Translations under genes and position numbers: made by a program
Assembly (NCBI RefSeq): GCF_020829645.1
Contig: NZ_JAIVFS010000024.1
Location: forward strand, 41,856-105,855
Reading direction: 5' to 3'
From: Nostoc mirabile CHAB5784
GTDB taxonomy: Bacteria; Cyanobacteriota; Cyanobacteriia; Cyanobacteriales; Nostocaceae
Length of the DNA stretch: 64,000 nucleotides
In this document: positions 57,673 through 64,000 of the stretch, piece after piece
Position numbering within the stretch: position 1 is the stretch's first letter
Layout of the letters: each line of letters opens with the position of its first letter
The notes under the pieces: model-generated
Database searches by the model: none
The model's input: the letters and a program-made list of their open reading frames with translations, nothing else
Told to the model about the DNA's origin: nothing

Positions 57673-57868
57673 TAAACTTCCTCCTCGTCCCATGTCCTAC
57701 ATGGTGAAAGCTCTTTACTCTGCGTCTCTCTTGCCTCTGCGGTTGAAAAATGATTTTTTTGAACCACAGAGGACGCAGAGTACACAGAGAGAAAAAGATG
57801 AGAATTTGGTGTTGTCACCAAGGAATCTAGGAACGTTGCGATCGCCATTAAACTTCCTCCTCGTCCCA
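57663..57868. repeat. 176-bp insertion with 30-bp direct repeats between nifE and nifN
   Basis: The sequence from CGATCGCCATTAAACTTCCT to CCTCGTCCCA occurs at 57663-57692 and again at 57839-57868. Between them are 146 bases with the palindrome CTCTGCGTC...CCTCTGCGGTT / AACCACAGAGGACGCAGAG. Each repeat contains GTTTAATG: the nifE stop TAA and the nifN ATG. The insertion separates the nifE stop from the true nifN start. Confidence 0.9.
57672..57848 (-). CDS. 58-codon bridging open frame between nifE and nifN
   Basis: It begins at the ATG overlapping the nifE stop (TAATG, 57850-57846), runs MAIATFLDSLVTTPNSHLFL and on, and ends ...TWDEEEV with a TAA that overlaps the nifN ATG (57674-57670). The N-terminal three codons copy nifN and the last six codons copy nifE. 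AGGAGGAAG precedes both starts. It is an outcome of the insertion; whether the peptide is made is unknown. Its likely effect is to pass ribosomes from nifE to nifN. Confidence 0.45.
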   Translation of the reverse strand: MAIATFLDSLVTTPNSHLFLSVYSASSVVQKNHFSTAEARETQSKELSPCRTWDEEEV

Positions 57869-59227
57869 AGGAGCGGGTTTGCGTATTTGTTCCCAAATCG
57901 GGCTATACAGAGCTTCGTACAGTTCCCGCGCCATTTCAATCATTCCCACATAACCTGCATAAGGATGATGGCGTTCTTGGTTGATATCAAGGAAAGGAAT
58001 CCGAGCTTTCAAAGCGGTGTATTGGTTACGTCCACCAGCAATCAGCATATCTGCGCGAGTGTCTTTAACCAGTTGTAGCAATTCTTGAGCGTTGCCCTTC
58101 TCCAGCATGATGCCATCGTTGCCAATCAATTTCTTGATTTTGGCTTTATCTTCCTCAGTACTTTTCCGAGTACTGGTAGCAACAACTTCAATGCCTAAGT
58201 CTCTAGCAGCCGAAATAATCGACCAACTCTTAACACCGCCTGTATACAACACAACTCGCTTACCTTTGAGTCGAGCGCGATAGGGAGCCAGCGCTAAATC
58301 TAAAGCAGCCGTTTCTTCTGCAATCAGCTTTTCTGTCCGCTCCTGTAAATCAGCGTCGCCTAATTTAGCAGCGATGTTTCGCAGACAGCGATTCATATCA
58401 TCGATGCCGTAGAAAGACTCTTCAATGTAGGGGATGTTGTAACGCTCCTCCATCTTTCTCGCCATGTTGAGCAACGCTCGTGAGCAGATCATGACGTTGA
58501 GTTTGGCGCGGTGGGCGTAGCGAATTTCATCGTAGCGAGCATCGCCCGTAATTTTAGACAAAATACGGATGCCTAATTTTTCTAGCAGTGGTGTTACTCC
58601 CCACATTTCACCGGCGATGTTGTATTCACCGATTAAGTTAATATCATAGGGCGTTGTATGTTCCGGTTCTGCTGTTCCGACAACATATTCTAATAAAGCT
58701 TCACCACCAAAACGGTTGCCTAGATTTTTACTGCCAATGAATCCTGGGGCAATGACGGGAACAACAGGAATACCGATTTTCTCAGCCGCCGCTTTGCAGA
58801 CAGCATCCATATCATCGCCAATTAAGGCTGTAACGCAAGTGGCATAGACAAATACTGCTGCTGGTTGGTAGCGCTCTTTGAGTTCCAGAATCGCTTTGTA
58901 AAGCTTCTTTTCGCCACCGAAGATGACATCATTTTCACCCAAGTCAGTGGTAAAGCCCATTTTGTAGAGTTGCGGGCCAGACGACAGACTACCACGACTG
59001 CCCCAGGAATTACCAGCACAGGCGATCGGCCCGTGGACTAAATGAGCAGCATCTGCGATCGGCACTAAAGCAATCATTGCACCATCAAAAGTGCAGCCCC
59101 CTTGAGCCGCGCCAGGTTGTGCCTGTTGAGCGCAAGACTTATTTTTCTTTTCTGTTTGTTTGTGCTGATTATGCTCGCATCCTGTCTCAGTCAGCAGCTC
59201 GTTGATTTTGCCTTGGGTGATTTTCAT
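57848..59227 (-). CDS. nifE: nitrogenase cofactor scaffold subunit NifE
   Basis: 459 residues. Landmarks: QGGCTFDGAMIALVPIADAA, HGPIACAGNSWGSRGS, VYATCVTALIGDDMDAVC (cluster Cys residues), GEYNIAGEMWG and YTGGVKSWSIISAARDLGIE. Together with NifN it completes FeMo-co. The C-terminal WDEEEV and stop are followed by the repeat insertion. Length is normal. Confidence 0.96.
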   Translation of the reverse strand: MKITQGKINELLTETGCEHNQHKQTEKKNKSCAQQAQPGAAQGGCTFDGAMIALVPIADAAHLVHGPIACAGNSWGSRGSLSSGPQLYKMGFTTDLGENDVIFGGEKKLYKAILELKERYQPAAVFVYATCVTALIGDDMDAVCKAAAEKIGIPVVPVIAPGFIGSKNLGNRFGGEALLEYVVGTAEPEHTTPYDINLIGEYNIAGEMWGVTPLLEKLGIRILSKITGDARYDEIRYAHRAKLNVMICSRALLNMARKMEERYNIPYIEESFYGIDDMNRCLRNIAAKLGDADLQERTEKLIAEETAALDLALAPYRARLKGKRVVLYTGGVKSWSIISAARDLGIEVVATSTRKSTEEDKAKIKKLIGNDGIMLEKGNAQELLQLVKDTRADMLIAGGRNQYTALKARIPFLDINQERHHPYAGYVGMIEMARELYEALYSPIWEQIRKPAPWDEEEV

Positions 59228-59311
59228 CTCTCTTCTTGTGCTGAATTGTTAATTGTCATTTGTCATTTGTTATTTACTAATGACCAATGACCAATGACTA
59301 ATGACCAATAA

Positions 59312-59659
59312 CTAACAAATGTATTTTGTGACATCCTCTCCACATACATCGGTGAGATAAGATAGAGCGCGGAAACGCAATCCTACAAATTCGTCATATA
59401 AAGGATTGAGTTTACATAGTGGTGGGATATCAATAGACTTCCCAAATAATTTAATTTGTCGCTCAAAGGGACAACAACAAGGAATTGTTTGGCAAATTAG
59501 ATGAGCAATGCGATTATTTTTAACCTGAATTTCATCCACCACACGCCGCAACGGATTAAGAAGATTGTGGAACCACCCTCGTTTTTTCTGGTTAGGTGGA
59601 TGGTAATTAGGATGAGGATGAGTGTGAGTGTGTTCGTGAGTATGATTGATGGTTTCCAT
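59312..59659 (-). CDS. Mo-nitrogenase-associated protein (Mo_nitro_C type)
   Basis: 115 residues. The N terminus is rich in His (INHTHEHTHTHPHPNYHPPN), a likely metal-binding tail. The rest, LNPLRRVVDEIQVKNNRIAH with LICQTIPCCCPFERQIKLFG and IPPLCKLNPLYDEFVGLRFR, matches the 'Mo-dependent nitrogenase C-terminal' family of cyanobacteria. The CCC and other Cys may bind metal. A gene of this family lies between nifK and nifE in Anabaena too. Confidence 0.8.
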   Translation of the reverse strand: METINHTHEHTHTHPHPNYHPPNQKKRGWFHNLLNPLRRVVDEIQVKNNRIAHLICQTIPCCCPFERQIKLFGKSIDIPPLCKLNPLYDEFVGLRFRALSYLTDVCGEDVTKYIC

Positions 59660-59777
59660 TTATAAATCCCTTGGGTAAATGCTATCAAGAAAAAGGGGGA
59701 AATAATTCGTAATTCGTAATTCGTAATTCGTAATTATTTTCTCCCCTTAATTAACACGTTGTGTTTCTACGCAATTC

Positions 59778-61313
59778 CTAACGAATCAAGTCGTAAGAAA
59801 TATCTGTCTTAGAAGGAATGTTGGTGTTGCGATCAATTTCTTCAAACAGGGTATTTACAGTCCAGTTGAGGAGGTTGATCACACCTTGATAACCAATGGT
59901 GGCGTAGCGGTGTAGGTGGTGACGATCCATAATGGGGTAGCCGATTCTCACGAGGGGAATCTTGGTGTCACGCCACAGGTATTTACCGTAGGTGTTACCA
60001 ACCAGGAAGTCTACAGGTTCGGTGAACAACAAAGAACGCATATGCCACAAGTCCTTACCAGGCCAAACAGTTGCATGTTGACCGAAGGGGCTAGAAGCAA
60101 GCAGTTCTTTCATTTCTGCTTCAAATACTTCGTTGCTGTTGTGAACCAAGATATGCACAGGTTCAGCACCCATTTCTAGCATAAAGCCAACAACGCTGTA
60201 TACTAAATCTGGTTCGCCGTAGATAGCGAAGCGCTTGCCGTGAATCCATGAGTGAGAGTCAGTCATGGCATCAACTGCCTGACCGCGTTCAATTTCCAAT
60301 TGTTCGGGAATGGGGATACCACTCAGTTCGCTGAGTTTCATCAAGAACTCATCTGTACCCTTAATACCCCAAGGACGGGAAACTGAGGTTGGTTGCTTCC
60401 ACTCTTTCTCGATGTACTCGCGGGTTTTGGGGGTAGAGTGTGCTTGCAGAGCAACTGTAGCTTTCGCATTAATTGAATCTGCTGCATCTTCTAGCTTTGT
60501 TCCACCTGGATACATATCGAACTCACCTGTGTTTGGTGAATCCAGGTAGTCGCTGTTGTCAGCTAGAATTGTGTAATCAAAGCCGAACAAGGAAGCAATC
60601 CGCTTAATTTCGCGGTTGTTGCCTACATAGGTGTCAAAACCTGGGATGAAGTTGATTTTACCATTGCTGGTTTCTTTCTTATGACCTGCTGTCAGGTTAG
60701 AAAGAATTCCCTTCATCATGTTGTCGTAACCAGTGATGTGGGAACCGACAAAGCTAGGGGTGTGAGCGTAGGGTACTGGGAAATCTTGAGGAACTGAACC
60801 AGCTTGCTTAGAGTTGTTGATGAAGGCTTGTAAGTCATCACCTATTACTTCTGCCATACAGGTGGTGCAGACAGCGATCATCTTAGGCTTGTAGAGTTGG
60901 TAAGAGTTCGCCAAGCCGTCAATCATGTTTTGCAGACCACCAAACACGGCTGCATCTTCAGTCATTGAAGAAGATACACCAGAGAATGGTTCTTTGTAGT
61001 GACGGGTTAAGTGGGTGCGGAAGTAAGCAACGCAACCTTGAGAACCTTGAACGAAAGGTAGAGTACCTTCAAAACCAACAGCAGCAAAGATTGCTCCTAG
61101 TGGTTGACAACCTTTAGCAGGGTTAACGGTTAAAGCTTCACGAGCGAAGTTCTTTTCACGATAATCCCAACCCTTCGTCCACTCTGCAACCCGTTGTACT
61201 TCTTCGGCTTCGTGACCGTTTTCAAACTGCTTTTTGTTTTCAAAAAGCTGTTGGTACTCCGGTTGGTGGAATAACTCGACGTGATCTTGAATTTTTTCTG
61301 GATTCTGAGGCAT
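59778..61313 (-). CDS. nifK: nitrogenase MoFe protein beta subunit
   Basis: 511 residues from ATG 61313 (MPQNPEKIQDHVELFHQPEY), with GGAG eight bases upstream; the open frame further upstream is not conserved. P-cluster Cys residues are in TVNPAKGCQPLGA, QGSQGCVAYFRTH and VCTTCMAEVIGDD. Other signatures: TPSFVGSHITGYDNMMKGIL and GYPIMDRHHLHRYATIGYQG. It pairs with NifD in the catalytic MoFe protein. Its upstream partner nifD is interrupted. Confidence 0.96.
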   Translation of the reverse strand: MPQNPEKIQDHVELFHQPEYQQLFENKKQFENGHEAEEVQRVAEWTKGWDYREKNFAREALTVNPAKGCQPLGAIFAAVGFEGTLPFVQGSQGCVAYFRTHLTRHYKEPFSGVSSSMTEDAAVFGGLQNMIDGLANSYQLYKPKMIAVCTTCMAEVIGDDLQAFINNSKQAGSVPQDFPVPYAHTPSFVGSHITGYDNMMKGILSNLTAGHKKETSNGKINFIPGFDTYVGNNREIKRIASLFGFDYTILADNSDYLDSPNTGEFDMYPGGTKLEDAADSINAKATVALQAHSTPKTREYIEKEWKQPTSVSRPWGIKGTDEFLMKLSELSGIPIPEQLEIERGQAVDAMTDSHSWIHGKRFAIYGEPDLVYSVVGFMLEMGAEPVHILVHNSNEVFEAEMKELLASSPFGQHATVWPGKDLWHMRSLLFTEPVDFLVGNTYGKYLWRDTKIPLVRIGYPIMDRHHLHRYATIGYQGVINLLNWTVNTLFEEIDRNTNIPSKTDISYDLIR

Positions 61314-61543
61314 TTCTGGATCTCCAAGCTTACTGAATTCTTTTACTGATTGAGGAATAAGGATTTGAGGCGGAAGAGACGCGATTAATCGCGTCTGTAC
61401 AAGGGAGATGGGAATATGATTCAAAATTCAAAATGCAAAAATCAAAAGAAATTTTAATTTTTCAGTTTTGAATTTTGGATTCCCAACTCCCCCTTGGGGT
61501 TTTAGCCCCAGGTTATCCTTACTTATCTCACTCTCCGATTTCC

Positions 61544-61703
61544 CTAAACGGCAGCCGTAGCCTTAGCTTCAGCCTTCTTAGCCTGAGCTTTTTCATTCCA
61601 AGGAGCGCCAATTAATGACCAGGTTGGGCTGTTGAGTGCCAAGTCCATATCACGAGCGAAGATGGCAAAGCCGTCATAACCGTGATAAGGGCCGGAGTAA
61701 TCC
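61544..61703 (-). CDS. nifD: nifD 3' segment (gene interrupted by an excision element)
   Basis: The minus strand reads DYSGPYHGYDGFAIFARDMD, LALNSPTWSLIGAPWNEKAQ and AKKAEAKATAAV, then TAG. These are the last 52 residues of the MoFe protein alpha subunit. Upstream, at GGATTACTCCG (61703-61693), the nifD sequence stops and becomes unrelated DNA with an in-frame TGA shortly before. The main body of nifD lies beyond the right edge. After excision of the element the gene is expected to be joined at the 11-bp site. Confidence 0.95.
61693..61703. other. attachment site of the nifD element (11-bp repeat)
   Basis: CGGAGTAATCC, the complement of GGATTACTCCG, is the known 11-bp core at which the nifD element of Anabaena recombines. 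It sits exactly where NifD coding sequence ends. The other copy should lie at the far end of the element, outside the window. Confidence 0.93.
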
Positions 61704-61837
61704 TTTTTGTGGTTTAATTCTTTTCAACAGCCTAATGTTTGCAGTAAACAGTGTCAGCGATAAGCATTGTTCGCTGAGAACACATTTATTTTTAGGCTAA
61801 ATATAGGCTAAAAACACAGCGATGCATAACCAGGGGA

Positions 61838-61882
61838 AAAATAATTCGTAATTCGTAATTCGTAATTCGTAATTCGTAATTA
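61838..61882. repeat. AATTACG/CGTAATT heptamer tract
   Basis: About six ATTCGTA units between the attachment site and xisA. The interval 61716-61964 otherwise holds no gene. Confidence 0.85.
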
Positions 61883-61964
61883 TTTTGCAGACTTGGAGCC
61901 AGTTTCATCTACCGATCGCAGTTTTATTGGCTCAAGTCTGCAATCATAGCAGCAAAAAGAACAC

Positions 61965-63266
61965 ATGAGAACTAAAGTACTACTGGAATTAGAGAAAGTT
62001 AATCTGCGTTTGAAGTCTGCAAAGGCAAAGGTGACAATTAGAGAATCGAATGGAAGTCTGCAATTACGAGCTACGTTACCAATTAAGCCGGGAGACAAAG
62101 ATAGTAATGGTACTGGGAGAAAGCAATATAATCTCAGTTTGAATATTCCCGCTAACTTAGATGGACTCAAGACGGCTGAGGAAGAAGCCTATGAATTAGG
62201 GAAGTTAATCGCTCGAAAAACCTTTGAATGGAATGATAAATATTTAGGTAATGAAGCAATTAGAAAAGATTTTAAAAGCATCGAAGAATTACTCGAAGAA
62301 TTTGAAACTGAGTATTTTAAAATTCACAAACGCACAACCAAAAGCGAACATACTTTTTTTTATTACTTTTCCCGAACAAAGAGATTTACGAATCCCAAAG
62401 ATTTAGCGATCGCTGAGAATTTGATAAATTCAATAGAACAAATCGATAAAGAATGGGCTAAGTATAATGCAGCTAGAGCGATCGCAGCATTTTGTGTGAC
62501 ATTCAATATCGAAATTGATTTATCTAAATATTCCAAAATTCCTGAGAATAATTCTCGAAATATACCGACCGATGCGGAAATATTGGAGGGAATTATTAAG
62601 TTTGAATATTATCAAAATACCAGAGGTAATCAAGTTAATCAAAATGTTCAAGATAGCTGGCAACTTTGGCGCTGGACGTATGGAATGTTAGCAGTTTTTG
62701 GTTTACGTCCACGGGAACTTTTTATTAATCCTGATATTGATTGGTGGTTGAGCCAAGAAAATACAGACTTGACATGGAAAGTTCATAAGGATTGTAAGAC
62801 TGGTGAGAGACAAGCATTACCATTATATATGCAATGGATTGATGATTTTGATTTGAGAAATCCTAAATATTTAGAGATGTTAAGGGGTGCGATCGCTAAA
62901 AAAGATAACACTAATCATGCGGATATAACGGCATTAACACAGCGAGTTAGTTGGTGGTTTCGCAAGATAGGATTGGATTTTAAACCTTATGATTTACGTC
63001 ACGCTTGGGCAATTCGGGCGCACATTTTGGGAATCCCAATTAAAGCGGCGGCGGATAATTTGGGGCATAGTGTACAAGTTCATACCCAAACTTATCAGCG
63101 TTGGTTTTCGCTAGATATGCGGAAGTTGGCGATTAATCAGGCGTTGAGTAAGAGGAATGAAATTGAGTTGATTAGGGAGGAGAATGCTAAGTTGAGGATG
63201 GAGAATGACAAGTTGAGATTAGAGATTGAGAAGTTGAAAATTGAGTCGGTTTATAACCGGAGTTAA
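61965..63266 (+). CDS. xisA: XisA-type site-specific tyrosine recombinase
   Basis: 433 residues. Catalytic features: Arg in AVFGLRPRELFIN, the H-x2-R-type box YDLRHAWAIRAH, and the nucleophile Tyr in HTQTYQRWFSLDM. The N-terminal 200 residues are the DNA-binding part, and the C terminus (EENAKLRMENDKLRLEIEKL) is a coiled coil. XisA excises the nifD element in developing heterocysts. Its location 260 bases inside the element, next to the nifK-proximal end and opposed to nif, is the known arrangement. Confidence 0.94.
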   Translation: MRTKVLLELEKVNLRLKSAKAKVTIRESNGSLQLRATLPIKPGDKDSNGTGRKQYNLSLNIPANLDGLKTAEEEAYELGKLIARKTFEWNDKYLGNEAIRKDFKSIEELLEEFETEYFKIHKRTTKSEHTFFYYFSRTKRFTNPKDLAIAENLINSIEQIDKEWAKYNAARAIAAFCVTFNIEIDLSKYSKIPENNSRNIPTDAEILEGIIKFEYYQNTRGNQVNQNVQDSWQLWRWTYGMLAVFGLRPRELFINPDIDWWLSQENTDLTWKVHKDCKTGERQALPLYMQWIDDFDLRNPKYLEMLRGAIAKKDNTNHADITALTQRVSWWFRKIGLDFKPYDLRHAWAIRAHILGIPIKAAADNLGHSVQVHTQTYQRWFSLDMRKLAINQALSKRNEIELIREENAKLRMENDKLRLEIEKLKIESVYNRS

Positions 63267-63353
63267 ATTGGCTAATAAAATTTGATAGGGTGCATTGTCT
63301 CTCAGAACAATGCACCCTACTTACTACCAAACTGACAACAAAAGTAATCGTAT

Positions 63354-63611
63354 TTATCTCACTTTACTGGGTTGTGCTGAAGGAAGAGGCTCAGAGCCAA
63401 ACTGAAGGTAGTATTTATGCCAATCTTTGAATAGTTCAATTCGCTCAATGCCTGTACTACTACTACGATCAAAATATCTGTACTTATTTTGACCTACGGT
63501 AAGCTTAGGTTTATCTCTTAAGAATGACCAATCTGTTCTACCCAAAAATAAATATTCGTCATTAATTAAAAACCCATGCCAATGAGGTATATTCTTGTAA
63601 ACTCTGGCCAC
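63354..63611 (-). CDS. C-terminal part of an unknown protein, element cargo
   Basis: The frame runs from GTG 63611 but continues upstream to about 63700 without an ATG: RNTKCIVFLNFINGLPEQLS then DRLCIVARVYKNIPHWHGFL and INDEYLFLGRTDWSFLRDKP. The HWHGFLINDEYLFLGRTDW segment looks like the end of a phospholipase D-like or related fold, but I am not sure. The N terminus seems lost, so this may be a remnant. Confidence 0.45.
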   Translation of the reverse strand: MARVYKNIPHWHGFLINDEYLFLGRTDWSFLRDKPKLTVGQNKYRYFDRSSSTGIERIELFKDWHKYYLQFGSEPLPSAQPSKVR

Positions 63612-63647
63612 AATACATAATCTGTCACTTAACTGTTCAGGTAGCCC

Positions 63648-63890
63648 ATTAATGAAATTGAGGAATACGATACATTTGGTGTTCCTGATGCGCTGCCAAA
63701 GCTACCATTAATATTAACCTATCGTAACTCATCAGTAGACGTTTCAGGCTTGTTAGATACTGGAGCAAGCGTCAGCGTTCTGCCATATAGTATTGGTGTC
63801 CAACTAGGCGCAATTTGGGAAGAACAGACGATTTCTGTAATGTTGGCTGGTAATTTGGCTCCCGTTGAACCAACTGACTTTTCCCGTTAA
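63648..63890 (+). pseudogene. retropepsin-like aspartic protease fragment, element cargo
   Basis: A plus-strand frame reads LPLILTYRNSSVDVSGLLDT then GASVSVLPYSIGVQLG and ends DFSR with TAA. LLDTGASVSVLP is the catalytic D-T-G-A motif of clan AA aspartic proteases. The frame has no ATG after the preceding stop, and the sequence after 63890 continues in another frame, so this copy looks damaged. Confidence 0.55.
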
Positions 63891-64000
63891 GTCTGTTTTG
63901 CAAGCTGCCAACCTTCACAGAGGTCGTGTAATTTTAACCAACCTCGCCACAGTACCTGGATACCAATTGGTGTTTTGCTTCGATGTTCTAGGTAGCCGCC

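Noticed and set aside
57715..57939. Second minus-strand frame across the nifE-nifN insert
   Set aside because: It is out of phase with both nifE and nifN and does not join their start or stop signals; only the 57672-57848 frame does.
61314..61424. N-terminal extension of NifK (37 residues)
   Set aside because: The extension is not like NifK; the MPQNPEKIQDHVELF start with GGAG upstream matches the family.

Overview
This window is from a filamentous, heterocyst-forming cyanobacterium of the Nostoc/Anabaena type. The evidence is a full set of heterocyst genes in one place: a cnfR/patB-type regulator, a nif-type ferredoxin, a cytochrome oxidase operon, the uptake hydrogenase hupSL with its hyp maturation genes, hupW, and most of the nif cluster. 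GCGATCGC (HIP1) octamers and short tandem heptamers (ATGACTA/ATGACCA and AATTACG types) run throughout, as is typical of the group. hupL is uninterrupted, as in Nostoc punctiforme and unlike Anabaena PCC 7120, whereas nifD is interrupted.

Layout. 1-9 kb: housekeeping and accessory genes (ruvX, a YqeG phosphatase, proB, a Uma2 nuclease, a ROK sugar kinase, a Mut7-C RNase-like protein). 9-21.5 kb: a sucrase/ferredoxin-like protein, cnfR/patB (minus), fdxB, coxBAC (plus), then a cupin, an ArsC-like nitrogenase-associated protein and cysK. 21.5-25 kb: mostly repeats and three small unknown genes. 25-26.7 kb: a flavin monooxygenase paired with a small unknown protein. 26.9-38 kb (minus): TPR gene, two small membrane proteins, NifU/Rieske protein, NHL protein, then hypF, hypC, hypD, hypE, hypA, hypB. 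39.5-42.3 kb (plus): hupS and hupL. 42.7-48.8 kb: acetyltransferase, lipase-like hydrolase, a VapBC-type toxin-antitoxin pair, decayed antitoxin genes, a pentapeptide-repeat protein. 48.9-52.4 kb: hupW, a three-gene unit (ankyrin, SagB-type oxidoreductase, and a paralogue of the small protein at 26.3 kb), and mop. 52.6-61.7 kb (minus): the 3' end of nifD, nifK, a Mo-nitrogenase-associated protein, nifE, nifN, nifX, a DUF269 protein, a DUF683 protein, nifW, hesA, hesB, fdxH and a feoA-like gene with an in-frame stop. 61.7 kb to the right edge: one end of the nifD excision element, with the recombinase gene xisA and decayed cargo.

How it works together. Nitrogenase makes H2 as a by-product; HupSL recovers it; Hyp proteins and HupW mature HupL; the genes between hypF and hupS are candidates for HupS maturation; the cox operon consumes O2; CnfR activates nif genes; FdxH and FdxB supply electrons; HesAB, NifU-type and FeoA proteins serve Fe-S and iron supply; Mop binds molybdate.

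The most unusual observations are a 176-bp insertion/duplication between nifE and nifN that creates a 58-codon open frame bridging the two genes by TAATG overlaps at both ends; a small element with precise 3-bp target duplications that breaks a nuclease-like gene; heptamer repeats that supply start and stop codons of neighbouring genes; a nonsense mutation in feoA; a family of structured repeats seen three times; and two paralogous small proteins each placed behind a flavoenzyme. All assignments come from reading the sequence; no database search was run.
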